Notes: a model not told the origin generated them from the sequence alone. A stretch of DNA of 60,389 nucleotides from an uncultured Prevotella sp. (GCA_900322095.1 ONYS01000001.1:1-60389); one strand, 5' to 3'; shown: positions 16,027 to 25,243, numbered from the stretch's first letter. Program-made: numbers and translations.

Positions 16027-17130
16027 ATGACACTATATCCAAAACTTATCAAAGATGCCCTGGCAACAGTCATCTATCCAGGCACCAAGAAGAACTTGAT
16101 AGAGAGCGGTATGCTGGCCGACGACATCAGGATTGACGGTCTGACGCTATCGTTCACGCTTATATTTCCCCGCGACACCGACCCCTTTCTCAAATCAACA
16201 GTGAAGGCTGCTGAGGCTGCCATACATTATCACTGCGGCAAAGAGGTCGACGTGACCGTGAATGTGGAATACCGTCATGCCCCACGCCCCGAGGTTGGTA
16301 AGTTGCTGCCCCAGGTGAAGAACATCGTAGCCGTGAGTTCGGGCAAGGGAGGTGTTGGCAAATCTACCGTTGCCGCCAATCTGGCTATCGCATTAGCCAA
16401 ACTGGGATATAAAGTTGGTTTGCTGGATACCGATATCTTCGGACCATCTATGCCCAAAATGTTTGGTGTTGAGGACGAGCGGCCTTACGGCATCGAGAAA
16501 GACGGCCGACAACTCATCGTTCCCATTGAGAAATATGGAGTAAAGCTGCTGAGCATTGGCTTTTTCGTCGACCCAGGCACAGCCACACTCTGGCGCGGCG
16601 GAATGGCAACATCAGCCCTGAAGCAACTCATTGCTGACGCCGACTGGGGCGACTTGGACTACTTCATCCTTGACACGCCTCCTGGCACGAGCGACATCCA
16701 CCTCACACTGCTCCAGACCCTTAGCATCACCGGAGCAGTGATCGTCTCCACACCGCAACAGGTGGCACTGGCCGATGCACGGAAAGGCGTCGACATGTAC
16801 AGAAACGACAAGGTCAACGTGCCCATCCTGGGACTGGTGGAAAACATGGCCTGGTTTACTCCTGCCGAATTGCCCGAAAACAAATACTACATTTTCGGTA
16901 AGGACGGCTGCAAGAACCTGGCAAAGGAATTAGGCGTGCCCTTGTTGGCCCAAATTCCAATCGTGCAGAGCATCTGCGAGAGCGGTGACGAAGGAGTGCC
17001 CGCAGCTTGCAAGATAGACTCCATCACCGGACAGGCTTTCATCAATTTGGCTCAAGCCGTAGTGACACGGGTAAACATCAGAAACAAAGAGCTGCCGAAG
17101 ACTAAGATTGTCAGCGTCAACAACAAGTAA
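16027..17130 (+). CDS. mrp: Mrp/ApbC-type iron-sulfur cluster carrier P-loop ATPase
   Basis: A 367-residue cytoplasmic protein. Residues 5-85 form a MIP18/DUF59-like domain. The ParA/MinD-type P-loop domain begins NIVAVSSGKGGVGKST (99-114, deviant Walker A with two lysines), then LLDTDIFGPSMP and the Walker B-like YFILDTPPGTSD. Proteins of this class carry [4Fe-4S] clusters to apo-enzymes. The usual C-terminal CxxC cluster ligands are missing: the corresponding stretch reads ENMAWFTPAELPENKYYIFG. The open frame extends to 15949, but the promoter at 15974-16004 and family alignment fix the ATG at 16027. It stands alone between the repeat array and a convergent export operon. Confidence 0.93.
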   Translation: MTLYPKLIKDALATVIYPGTKKNLIESGMLADDIRIDGLTLSFTLIFPRDTDPFLKSTVKAAEAAIHYHCGKEVDVTVNVEYRHAPRPEVGKLLPQVKNIVAVSSGKGGVGKSTVAANLAIALAKLGYKVGLLDTDIFGPSMPKMFGVEDERPYGIEKDGRQLIVPIEKYGVKLLSIGFFVDPGTATLWRGGMATSALKQLIADADWGDLDYFILDTPPGTSDIHLTLLQTLSITGAVIVSTPQQVALADARKGVDMYRNDKVNVPILGLVENMAWFTPAELPENKYYIFGKDGCKNLAKELGVPLLAQIPIVQSICESGDEGVPAACKIDSITGQAFINLAQAVVTRVNIRNKELPKTKIVSVNNK

Positions 17131-17170
17131 TTTTTTGTGTGCCAACCACAGCACACATATTCAGCACAAA

Positions 17171-17210
17171 AAACATCCGCAATGCCAATCAATACGCATT
17201 GCGGATGTTT
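17171..17210. terminator. Bidirectional terminator between mrp and the export operon
   Basis: AAACATCCGCAATGC pairs with GCATTGCGGATGTTT (15 bp) and T runs follow on both strands. It lies 40 nt after mrp and 110 nt after the last export gene, so it can serve both convergent units. The same CATCCGCAATG stem recurs at 33493-33526. Confidence 0.88.
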
Positions 17211-17319
17211 TTGTATACGGGAACTATTTCCCGCTAACATGTCGATTTCCTATATAGTTACACAAACAGACTGACAACCGTCATCGGCCGAACAACAACT
17301 CCAGCCTCTGCCAAAAGAG

Positions 17320-18597
17320 CTACTCCTCTTCGACCGACTGTTTGGATTTCTGCACCGACTGCAGCATCTCCTTGATTCTTTCGATACGCTCGCGGGTGTG
17401 GGTTCTAGACAAATTAATCTGCCGGCGATACACTATGCAAGTCAGGAATACATAGACAAACACCTGAATCCACAACGCTTTGTATTCAAACTCAATATCA
17501 TTGAGCGTACCTCCCATACTGCTCAACGTGGTGTAGCCACGAAGTCCAAAGGTGCTGGGGAAGAGGTAAGAGAAATATTTCCAAAACGTTGGCATGTTGC
17601 TCACAGGCCAGCTAACGCCAGAAAGGAAAAGCAACGGCACGGAAGTGAACATCACCAAGAGAAGTATGTTCTCTCGATGACGAACGACTCCGGTCACGGT
17701 CATTCCGAAAAATGTCGTTGCGAGAATATACGGAATGAGGAAGGGAAAGAAATACTCAGCATGATTCATGGCCGTGTAAGAGAAGAAACGTGGCACGCAA
17801 AGGCCGACATAGGTTCCCATCACCATGTAGATCATGAAGTAGCACAAGCCCTTGCCCATCACGATACGGAAGATACCATTATAATGATGGGATATTGGCA
17901 CGAGATCGGCAAAACGGTTGTTCTCTCGTGCTGTTCCTGCGGCCAGTCCTATACCGAGCAAAAGCGTTTGATGCAGGATGAGCATCAGCACTGGAGGAAT
18001 AATGGCATTGCCATAGCCGATAGTGGAGTTGAAGATATTCACCTGCTCCTGTCTAATAGGCTCCACGGTGACCTCATTTTCGCGATTCGTCATGTCGGCA
18101 GAGCGCTCTATCTGTATATGGGCACTCATCAGTGAGGCAACGGCCTGCGATGTTTGATAGATGGCCTTGTAGGCGAGCATCAAGTTCATGTCGCAGTACA
18201 CGCTGACAAACGACTGTTCACCTCTGTTGATATTCTTGGAGAAATCGCTGGGCAGATAGATAGCGCCGCGAACCATCTGGCGCCCCACCATGTCCTGGGC
18301 TTCTTCTAGAGAGTTACAATAATAAGCGACTTTGACATCCGGGCTGGCATCCACCTTGCGGATATACTCACGACTCAAGGCAGTGTGGTCCATGTCGACT
18401 ATGGCTACCGGAACGTCACGCACAACCTCGTTGTTGTATATCCAAGAGTACAGCAACGGATAGCCCAACGGAACGAGTATGCAGAAAATCAATACTCCCT
18501 CGTCGTGGAACACATTCCGGATCTCCTTGGCCCAAATGTAAAGAGTGTCTTGGAAGCCTTCCTTTATTTGCTGGAATAACGTCTTGTCTTTCATCAT
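17320..18597 (-). CDS. ABC-2 type transporter permease (second of two)
   Basis: A 425-residue inner-membrane protein: one N-terminal helix (about 30-52, GVLIFCILVPLGYPLLYSW), a periplasmic domain of roughly 170 residues containing VPVAIVDMDHTALSREYIRK, then five to six C-terminal helices including LILHQTLLLGIGLAAGTARE and LFLSGVSWPVSNMP. This is the ABC2_membrane_3/YhgE-like plan, as in YbhS/YbhR. Its ATG overlaps the stop of the neighbouring permease by 4 nt, indicating a heterodimeric permease made in equal amounts. No ABC ATPase is encoded in the operon. The substrate is unknown; drugs, lipids or sterol-like compounds are typical for the class. Confidence 0.87.
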   Translation of the reverse strand: MMKDKTLFQQIKEGFQDTLYIWAKEIRNVFHDEGVLIFCILVPLGYPLLYSWIYNNEVVRDVPVAIVDMDHTALSREYIRKVDASPDVKVAYYCNSLEEAQDMVGRQMVRGAIYLPSDFSKNINRGEQSFVSVYCDMNLMLAYKAIYQTSQAVASLMSAHIQIERSADMTNRENEVTVEPIRQEQVNIFNSTIGYGNAIIPPVLMLILHQTLLLGIGLAAGTARENNRFADLVPISHHYNGIFRIVMGKGLCYFMIYMVMGTYVGLCVPRFFSYTAMNHAEYFFPFLIPYILATTFFGMTVTGVVRHRENILLLVMFTSVPLLFLSGVSWPVSNMPTFWKYFSYLFPSTFGLRGYTTLSSMGGTLNDIEFEYKALWIQVFVYVFLTCIVYRRQINLSRTHTRERIERIKEMLQSVQKSKQSVEEE

Positions 18598-19763
18598 GGG
18601 ATATACACTGAGAGTAACATGTTTTTCTTAATATTCTTCACAGAGAACACCGGCAATACCATGAAGAACAACAGAGCTGCGATATTCCATACTGTATACT
18701 GCAAGGGGAAACCGTCGAAGATGTTGATCTGATACATCACGATGTAATGACGAAGAGGGAAAAGCACAGCCATAGCGTGCACCATTCTGTCCATGGCCTC
18801 CACTGGATAGGTGGCACCGCACATGGAGAAGCTGACAACTGACCAAAGAGAGCATATACTCATCGACATTCTCAGACTGGGCATGATACCGGAGATGAAC
18901 ACGCCAAAACCCTGACAAGCCAAAATGGACAATACGCCCACAAGAAGAATATCGAAGAGACCACCCTTGTGAGGGAAGTCGAGATAACCGTAGATATAGA
19001 ACTCAAAGCCCAAGAAAACAGCGAGGAACATGATGGTATGGGGCAATAGCTTGCCAATAAGGGCTATACGAATGTTGCCTCCGGCCATCTGCATCCAATC
19101 CTTTGACCGGCCAAATTTCACTTCCGTCCATATAGAATAAGGTACAAGAAGGAAGACGAAGATCATCAATGCACCCGGCACGACATAAGTGCTCAGATAG
19201 ACATTGTAGCTAGCGTAAGGATTGCCGATCATGTGGAGGTCGACACTGATAGGCTGCAGGTTGGCGGCTATCTCGTGATTGCTTTTTCCAACAGCGGCAA
19301 GCTTCGTCATGCCAATCTTCGCCGCGGCCAACGTGCATGCCGTCTTTAAGTCACGATAAGTCAACGAACCGGCAACAAGCGTCGTATAACTATTATAGTA
19401 GGATACGACGGGACTTTCGCCTGCCATCACCTTCTGCTCAAAGCGTGGCGGGATGTAGAGAATGGAATAGATTTTCTGCTGCTGTATAGCTTGTCGCGCC
19501 TCACTCAGACTGTTATAATAGTCATAAACTTCGGAGGTTTGCATAGCGTCAAGCTTCTGAATGATGGCCCTGCTCGTAGCCGAATGATCCAGATCCACTA
19601 CACCGACAGGCATGTTCTCAGGCACACCTTCCCGCATGAGGGATGTGAAAAATACGACCACAAGAATAGGGAAAATGAGGATGCAGAAGCGATAAATCGC
19701 ACTGCCCCACATTATCTGGCATTCTCTGGCGGCTATCCTATATATCCTGCGAAGAACTTTCAA
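18594..19763 (-). CDS. ABC-2 type transporter permease (first of two)
   Basis: A 389-residue membrane protein with the same plan as its downstream partner: helix at about residues 20-42 (YRFCILIFPILVVVFF), periplasmic domain with MPVGVVDLDHSATSRAIIQK and YSILYIPPRFEQ, and C-terminal helices with LSTYVVPGALMIFVFLLV and SMCGATYPVEAMDRM. The duplicated DxDHxxxSR motif shows the two permeases are paralogues. It lies 18 nt after the HlyD gene. It probably forms the channel of a tripartite efflux system with the HlyD and TolC proteins upstream. Confidence 0.87.
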   Translation of the reverse strand: MKVLRRIYRIAARECQIMWGSAIYRFCILIFPILVVVFFTSLMREGVPENMPVGVVDLDHSATSRAIIQKLDAMQTSEVYDYYNSLSEARQAIQQQKIYSILYIPPRFEQKVMAGESPVVSYYNSYTTLVAGSLTYRDLKTACTLAAAKIGMTKLAAVGKSNHEIAANLQPISVDLHMIGNPYASYNVYLSTYVVPGALMIFVFLLVPYSIWTEVKFGRSKDWMQMAGGNIRIALIGKLLPHTIMFLAVFLGFEFYIYGYLDFPHKGGLFDILLVGVLSILACQGFGVFISGIMPSLRMSMSICSLWSVVSFSMCGATYPVEAMDRMVHAMAVLFPLRHYIVMYQINIFDGFPLQYTVWNIAALLFFMVLPVFSVKNIKKNMLLSVYIP

Positions 19764-19781
19764 TGCGTGAAAATTAAGCGT

Positions 19782-20780
19782 TTATTTCTTGTCTGCATCT
19801 TTCAGCACAAGGCTCATACCTGGCCGTAAGCCATCAATCTTGTCAATGGGACGGGCTTTCACTTCAAGAGTCTTCAAGTCGTACTGACCAGTATTCTTGG
19901 TGGCACGCCATGCGGCATAAGAGCCTTGGTCCTTCACGTAGTACACCTTCATGCGTATGGTCTTATTGAAAGCAGGAACGAAGGCGCTGATCACAGAACC
20001 CATCTTCATGCCGTTGAACTGGTCTTCACGCACATTGAAGGATCCCCACATATCCTTAATCAGACTGATGCTCATGATGGGAGAACCCATTCCTACAAGT
20101 TCGCCTTCGTGAGAATAAACATCACTCACCTCTCCCTCGACGGCAGAGATCTGAACGGTCTCTTTCAGCAGTCCTTTAACAACATCAACTGCATGACCGG
20201 CAGCCTGGGCCTGCTTGGCGGCAGCACGTTTTTCCTCCTCGCGCGAACCGTCTTGAGCCAATTTCAGTTGTTCCTTGGCTGCTGCAACCTGGGCCTGTGT
20301 GGCTTTGAAGGCCGACTGGGCCTCATCGCGTTTCTGAGCGGTGATAACTCCCTCTTTATAGAGGTTGTCCATACGCGTGAATGTCTTCTGGGCAATCTCA
20401 GCTGCGGCCATAGCCTGACGGTAAACCTCATTGGCGGTACGGATGACTTCTTGGCGGTTGCCGTTGTTGGACATATCGCTCAGGGCTTGCGCAGCCTCAT
20501 CGGTAGCTTGGGCGGCCTGCTCCTGTGCTTTCACTTCGGGAACCTGAAGAATCGCGAGCGTATCGCCCACGTGGACATAATCGCCTTCCTTCACCCTGAT
20601 TTCTACCACACGGCCCGGCAACTTACTGCTGATGCGATAATCGTCGCAGTCTACTTGTCCCTGGATAATCTCTTCAGGCTTACCCAAGAAGAAGAAACCC
20701 AGAATGCCTACCAGGAAAACTACTGCAGAAAAACCTGCCACAGCCAATAGAATATTGTTATGCTGACTTTTTCTCGACAT
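19782..20780 (-). CDS. HlyD/EmrA-family periplasmic adaptor (membrane fusion protein)
   Basis: A 332-residue protein: one N-terminal membrane helix (about 11-31), a first lipoyl half-motif (GRVVEIRVKEGDYVHVGDTLAIL, near 55-77), a long alpha-helical hairpin rich in Ala, Gln and Lys (about 80-205), the second lipoyl half (ISAVEGEVSDVYSHEGELVG) and a beta-barrel. It bridges the inner-membrane permeases and the TolC channel. It lies 41 nt after the tolC-like gene. The family assignment is firm; the cargo is unknown. Confidence 0.93.
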   Translation of the reverse strand: MSRKSQHNNILLAVAGFSAVVFLVGILGFFFLGKPEEIIQGQVDCDDYRISSKLPGRVVEIRVKEGDYVHVGDTLAILQVPEVKAQEQAAQATDEAAQALSDMSNNGNRQEVIRTANEVYRQAMAAAEIAQKTFTRMDNLYKEGVITAQKRDEAQSAFKATQAQVAAAKEQLKLAQDGSREEEKRAAAKQAQAAGHAVDVVKGLLKETVQISAVEGEVSDVYSHEGELVGMGSPIMSISLIKDMWGSFNVREDQFNGMKMGSVISAFVPAFNKTIRMKVYYVKDQGSYAAWRATKNTGQYDLKTLEVKARPIDKIDGLRPGMSLVLKDADKK

Positions 20781-20821
20781 AATTGTCTCTGTTTTAAATT
20801 CAAAATTAAATTTCGGTTCGA

Positions 20822-22294
20822 CTATTTCAGCCTTCCCAAAGCCTTTTGCAGCTCGACCTGTGAGAGTTTAACATCAACCTCGGCATCAATTTTATCGCTT
20901 TGGGCCTGCTGCCAAGCCGTCTGGGCAGCCATGACGTCTGTGACATCCATAACCCCCTCTTTAAATCCAATATTGGCACAGCGCAGGTTCTCATCAGCAC
21001 TGTTCAAGTTGCTGTTGGCCATATTCAAGCGTTTGTAAGCCTCATTGATCTTGAACTGAGCCTGAGTAGCCTGAAGATGAATCTTCTCTTGCAGATCGGC
21101 CAGGTCAAGCCGTGCTATGGTTGTCATGGCTTTCGAACCGCGCAGCTTATACTTGCTCTCCATCCAGTTCCATACGGGGAAGGTCAAGGTGACGCCTACG
21201 TTCCAAACGCCAGAGAACTTACGGTTGAAGCCATCCCACAGATTAGGATTCGAAATCATGTAGCCGCCTGTGAGCAGTACATGGGGAAGATACTGGGCCA
21301 AGGTGAGCTTTGTGTTCTGCTCGCTCATGTCTACGGCATTCTGCAGCAATCTCACTTCTGGACGCTCGCTGTAGGTGGAGTCTTGTACTGATCCTATCGC
21401 CAGACCTTCGGTGTCGAGCGTGTTCTTATCCTCATCAGCGAGCACGATGTCTTCCTCCAAAGGCAATCCGCAGAGTTGGCAGAGAAGCATCTTCGATAAT
21501 ACCAGTCCATCCTCAACCTGCACAATCTGCATGTCGGCCTCATTGACCTTTACGTCCACTCTCAAGCCGTCGGCCTTTGTGGCCACTCCCTGGCCAATCA
21601 TCTTGTTGACATCGTCATCCAATTTTTTGACCAGATCACGATAGCTGTAAGCCAATTTTTTCTTCTGCTTCAAAGAGACGGTGGTCCAGTAAGTACGGTC
21701 GATGCTGTAGAGCGTGTTCTGCGTGACGAGATCCTCATTATTGGCAGCCATACTCTCGCCAATATCCGCCATTTTGTTGGCAGCGATGATGGCACCGCCC
21801 ATATAGACGGGCTGGCGCACCATCACGGAACCTGCCCAGATGTTCTTTGTGTCGGTCTTGAAGGCATCACGGATCTTTTGTCCGATAGCGTTGCCGCCCT
21901 GCTCCAAAGCACTTCCTGTATTCGACAGCAGACCGCTCAGCTGCTGAGCCAACTCCTGACTGACAGCGCCCGACTGAACAAGGTTTGTCAACAGATTGGA
22001 GACGCTCGTCATTGAGCTGGTGCCCAGTGTCGACAAAGTCTGCTTAGTTTTGTTGTTCAGAAGTGATATTTCCTTCGACGTATACTGGTAGCTTCCCAAG
22101 GCGTCAACTTTGGGAAGATAGTTTGTACGCATAGCTTTTCGGGCATTATAGGCTACCTCCTTGTTCTGGCGCGTAGCGATAAGCTGTTTGTTGTTGCGAA
22201 GAGCCAAAGCCCTGCAACTATCAAGCGTCAGTGTTCGCTGTGCAGATACAGGAAGCGCAAGGCAAGCCAATACAGCCAATACAATCTTTCTCAT
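20822..22294 (-). CDS. TolC family outer-membrane efflux protein
   Basis: A 490-residue protein with a signal peptide (MRKIVLAVLACLALPVSAQ) and two repeated coiled-coil/strand halves, as in TolC. The first half starts LTLDSCRALALRNNKQLIATRQNKEVA; the second includes RPEVRLLQNAVDMSEQNTKLTLAQYLP and the closing GVMDVTDVMAAQTAWQQAQ helix. An insert near 95-150 rich in Ser, Gly and Ala is typical of Bacteroidetes versions. It forms the outer-membrane duct of the export system. Its ATG at 22294 directly abuts the stop of the coiled-coil gene ending at 22295. Confidence 0.92.
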   Translation of the reverse strand: MRKIVLAVLACLALPVSAQRTLTLDSCRALALRNNKQLIATRQNKEVAYNARKAMRTNYLPKVDALGSYQYTSKEISLLNNKTKQTLSTLGTSSMTSVSNLLTNLVQSGAVSQELAQQLSGLLSNTGSALEQGGNAIGQKIRDAFKTDTKNIWAGSVMVRQPVYMGGAIIAANKMADIGESMAANNEDLVTQNTLYSIDRTYWTTVSLKQKKKLAYSYRDLVKKLDDDVNKMIGQGVATKADGLRVDVKVNEADMQIVQVEDGLVLSKMLLCQLCGLPLEEDIVLADEDKNTLDTEGLAIGSVQDSTYSERPEVRLLQNAVDMSEQNTKLTLAQYLPHVLLTGGYMISNPNLWDGFNRKFSGVWNVGVTLTFPVWNWMESKYKLRGSKAMTTIARLDLADLQEKIHLQATQAQFKINEAYKRLNMANSNLNSADENLRCANIGFKEGVMDVTDVMAAQTAWQQAQSDKIDAEVDVKLSQVELQKALGRLK

Positions 22295-23176
22295 TTATTT
22301 AAACATAAAGTTCTTACTTCCAATCATGTTTCCCTCAGCAAAGACGCTCACCTGATAGGTACCAGCACTCAGCGTCTGGGTGACAGGCACATACAAGGAA
22401 ACTGGGGTCTCGTTGCCGTTGTACTCTATCGCTTTCTTCATTGTGCCGGTCAATGTCTTGTTCTCGTATGGGAAACTGACACTGCCACCGATGATGTTGC
22501 CGGCTGGCGAGAGGATGCGTACGTAAACCGTCTTCATACCAGTTCTCGCTGTGACATTCTTTGCTATGTTGAAATTCACTTGGATAGTGCGGGCTTTCGA
22601 GATCTTGTCCTTGGCCTTGTTGTTCTTATTCAATAAGTGCATCTGAATGCCATTGGCGTCAAGTTGAGATGCGATAGCCACCTGTTCAGACAGCGAGGCC
22701 TTCTCGGTGTTCAAGCCTTCAATCTGTCGCGTAGCCTCCTCATATTGTCCCTTCACACGGGTATTCTCGGCTGTTAACCGGCCATTGGCCTGATTGAGCG
22801 AGTCAATCTGAATGACATAGCTTCTCAAGACGGCTCTGACTGTGGCCAACTCCCGCTTCAAGCGAGCGATTTCGCGTGCGTCTGAACTTTTGGTGCGCTT
22901 CAGCTCGGCCAGCAACCGCTGAGTCTTCTCCTGTTCAGCAGACAACTGAGAGATCAGCGAATCGTTGGTCACATGGGTCTTCATCTCACTGTACTGGTCG
23001 GAGAACTGCTGATATTCGTTCTCCATCTCCTTTTTGTCAAGTTCTGCCAACTGCTGCATATCAGCATTAGCCTTACGCTGTTGACGGAGATTTAGCCCTA
23101 AATAGCAGAGTCCACCAATCAGCAAAACACATATTATAATAAATACGGTTAAGAGTTTTTTGTTTATCGTACTCAT
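22295..23176 (-). CDS. Membrane-anchored coiled-coil protein of the export operon
   Basis: A 293-residue protein that I recognise only as a conserved Bacteroidales type. Residues 8-30 are a membrane helix (LLTVFIIICVLLIGGLCYLGL). Residues 35-180 are heptad-rich coiled coil (for example EIARLKRELATVRAVLRSYV and LTAENTRVKGQYEEATRQIEGL). The last 110 residues form a beta-rich periplasmic domain with TIQVNFNIAKNVTARTGMKTVYVRI and a terminal YQVSVFAEGNMIGSKNFMFK. It is the first gene of the operon, immediately before tolC, so it may assist assembly of the envelope-spanning complex. That role is inferred only from position and topology. Confidence 0.75.
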   Translation of the reverse strand: MSTINKKLLTVFIIICVLLIGGLCYLGLNLRQQRKANADMQQLAELDKKEMENEYQQFSDQYSEMKTHVTNDSLISQLSAEQEKTQRLLAELKRTKSSDAREIARLKRELATVRAVLRSYVIQIDSLNQANGRLTAENTRVKGQYEEATRQIEGLNTEKASLSEQVAIASQLDANGIQMHLLNKNNKAKDKISKARTIQVNFNIAKNVTARTGMKTVYVRILSPAGNIIGGSVSFPYENKTLTGTMKKAIEYNGNETPVSLYVPVTQTLSAGTYQVSVFAEGNMIGSKNFMFK

Positions 23177-23204
23177 TGTTTCAACATTTGAATTTGAACA
23201 TGCG

Positions 23205-23236
23205 CAAAATTACTAAAATTAAAGCGTCCTGCCAAA
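23205..23236 (-). promoter_or_regulatory. Promoter of the export operon
   Basis: The minus strand reads TTTG (23236-23233), a 20-nt spacer, then TAATTTTG (23212-23205). This matches the Bacteroidetes consensus and lies 29 nt before the first gene. Confidence 0.8.
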
Positions 23237-23316
23237 AATTTATTCCAAGTAAACCATTCGTGAAATATTTTTTTTTATTTTTCGGGAAAAAAAGAACATC
23301 TGTAACTTTTTTTTGC

Positions 23317-23324
23317 TAACTTTA
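23317..23324 (+). promoter_or_regulatory. Possible -7 element before DUF4492-cydAB
   Basis: TAACTTTA lies 23 nt before the DUF4492 start, one mismatch from TAnnTTTG. No -33 TTTG is visible at 19-21 nt, so the cyd operon promoter may need an activator. Confidence 0.4.
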
Positions 23325-23346
23325 CGCTCAAAAAGATAAACACAGA

Positions 23347-23580
23347 ATGGGAAAAGACAAAATAGTTTACAGAATATGGGACTTATATTATAGCGGTTTT
23401 AAGAACATGACCGTAGGGAAGACGTTGTGGCTGGTGATTCTCATCAAGCTCTTCATCATCTTTTTCATTCTGAAATTATTCTTTTTCCCCAACATCATCA
23501 AGCAGAATGCTCCGAAGGGGCAGGAAGCCTCATACGTAGAACAGCAGTTGGAGCATAACGCTGCAGCGACATCAGAATAA
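23347..23580 (+). CDS. DUF4492 small membrane protein of the cytochrome bd operon
   Basis: A 77-residue protein: short N-terminal basic segment (MGKDKIVYRIWDLYYSGFKNM), one strong membrane helix at about 28-50 (LWLVILIKLFIIFFILKLFFF), and a polar tail. The family is found directly upstream of cydA in Bacteroidetes and some Epsilonproteobacteria, and here it precedes cydA by 49 nt. By analogy with the small CydX/CydS subunits it may help assemble or stabilise the oxidase, but it is not their homologue and the role is inferred. Confidence 0.85.
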   Translation: MGKDKIVYRIWDLYYSGFKNMTVGKTLWLVILIKLFIIFFILKLFFFPNIIKQNAPKGQEASYVEQQLEHNAAATSE

Positions 23581-23629
23581 TCATCTTAAAAAACGACACA
23601 TTAAAAACTAAACAAACACATCGATTACT

Positions 23630-25231
23630 ATGACAAATCTTTTATTGGAAACGATGTCCGCCACTGTCGACTGGTCGAGGGCGCAGTTTGCCCTCACAGC
23701 CATCTATCACTGGCTCTTTGTACCGCTGACACTGGGACTCGCAGTTATCATGGGCATCGTGGAGACTTGCTACTATCGCACGCGGAAAGCCTTCTGGAAG
23801 GATGCCGCCAGATTCTGGCAACGGCTCTTCGGTGTCAACTTCGCCATGGGTGTTGCCACAGGTATCATCTTGGAATTCGAATTCGGTACCAACTGGAGCA
23901 ACTACAGCTGGTTTGTTGGTGACATCTTCGGTGCACCATTGGCTATCGAAGGAATCGTTGCCTTCTTTATGGAATCCACGTTCGTCGCCGTGATGTTCTT
24001 CGGTTGGAAAAAGGTTTCTCCAGGATTCCATCTCGCCTCAACATGGCTCACGGGACTTGGCGCCACTATCTCCGCATGGTGGATTTTGGTGGCCAACGCC
24101 TGGATGCAGTACCCCATCGGACAGACATTCAATCCCGATACGATGCGATTCGAAATGACATCGTTTGCCGACGTAGCTCTTTCTCCCGTCGCTGTCGACA
24201 AGTTCTGCCACACGGTCACATCTGCCTGGATCACTGGCGGTGTGTTCACCGTTGCTGTGAGCTGCTGGTATCTGCTGCGCAAGCGTGAGCAGAAGCTCGC
24301 CGTTGAGAGCATTAAGATTGGCAGTATCGTTGGTCTAGTAGCCGCTGTGCTGGCAGCCATCACGGGCGACAACTCTGCCTATCAGGTTTCCCAGAAACAG
24401 CCGATGAAATTGGCAGCTATGGAAGCTCTCTACAATGGCGGCAACAGCCAGAGCCTTGCGGCCGTGGCTTGGGTAAATCCCTTCAAACAACCCGATTATG
24501 CCAATGAGGCTGAACCACCTCTTCGCTTAGGAATCCCCAAGATGCTGTCGTTCCTGGCCACACATGACTTCGACGGTTATGTACCAGGCGTCAACGATAT
24601 TCTGAATGGCTACACTTTGGATACGGGCGAGAAGGTATTGAGCGTGAAGGAGAAAATGGAGCTCGGTCAGAAAGCCATGGCTACACTTAAGGAGTATCGT
24701 GAACTGATGAAAAGTCCCGGCAGTAAGTTCCAAAGCTCTGACAAGGTTGCAACCTTGAAGAAGGACTTGCAAGCCACCATGCCCTATTATGGCTATGGCT
24801 TCGTGAAGTCGCCCGACGACATCGTGCCCTTCATACCGCTCAACTTCTGGTGCTTCCGCATCATGGTGGGCATGGGCTGCCTCTTCATCCTTTTCTTCCT
24901 TCTGACGCTCCATCTTTGCTATCGCAGCAAGAACATCGAGAAGTTCCCATGGGTGCATCGTTTTGCTATACTGCTCGTCCCACTGGCCTACATCGCCTCA
25001 GAGAGCGGCTGGATCGTGGCAGAGCTTGGACGCCAGCCCTGGACCATTCAGGATATGCTCCCCACATGGGCAGCTATCTCCAACATCCAAAGCGGCAGCG
25101 TCGCCCTGACGTTCTTTATCTTCTTAGCATTGTTCACCACGATGCTTGTTGTGGAGATCAGCATTCTCTGCAAGCAGATCAAGCGTGGTCCTGAGCATTC
25201 CGATGAATCATTATCTCCCGCATCTAAATAA
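23630..25231 (+). CDS. cydA: Cytochrome bd ubiquinol/menaquinol oxidase subunit I
   Basis: A 533-residue inner-membrane subunit carrying hemes b558, b595 and d. Visible features: DWSRAQFALTAIYHWLFVPLTLGLA with the heme-ligand His near residue 27; MGVATGIILEFEFGTNWSNYSWFVGDIFGAPLAIEG with the proton-channel and heme acids; the periplasmic Q-loop region (about 250-390), which is longer than in the shortest forms; and the closing ESGWIVAELGRQPW motif. It oxidises menaquinol with oxygen at very low oxygen tension and protects anaerobes from oxygen. It is co-transcribed with DUF4492 and cydB (12-nt gap). Confidence 0.97.
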   Translation: MTNLLLETMSATVDWSRAQFALTAIYHWLFVPLTLGLAVIMGIVETCYYRTRKAFWKDAARFWQRLFGVNFAMGVATGIILEFEFGTNWSNYSWFVGDIFGAPLAIEGIVAFFMESTFVAVMFFGWKKVSPGFHLASTWLTGLGATISAWWILVANAWMQYPIGQTFNPDTMRFEMTSFADVALSPVAVDKFCHTVTSAWITGGVFTVAVSCWYLLRKREQKLAVESIKIGSIVGLVAAVLAAITGDNSAYQVSQKQPMKLAAMEALYNGGNSQSLAAVAWVNPFKQPDYANEAEPPLRLGIPKMLSFLATHDFDGYVPGVNDILNGYTLDTGEKVLSVKEKMELGQKAMATLKEYRELMKSPGSKFQSSDKVATLKKDLQATMPYYGYGFVKSPDDIVPFIPLNFWCFRIMVGMGCLFILFFLLTLHLCYRSKNIEKFPWVHRFAILLVPLAYIASESGWIVAELGRQPWTIQDMLPTWAAISNIQSGSVALTFFIFLALFTTMLVVEISILCKQIKRGPEHSDESLSPASK

Positions 25232-25243
25232 AATCGCACAATT

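Noticed and set aside
17898..17914. Second sigma-54-like site (TTGGCACGAGATCGGCA)
   Set aside because: It has the -24 half but no TTGC at -12 and lies inside a permease gene.
23902..24372. Minus-strand ORF inside cydA
   Set aside because: It is a shadow frame of the strongly conserved cydA coding region.
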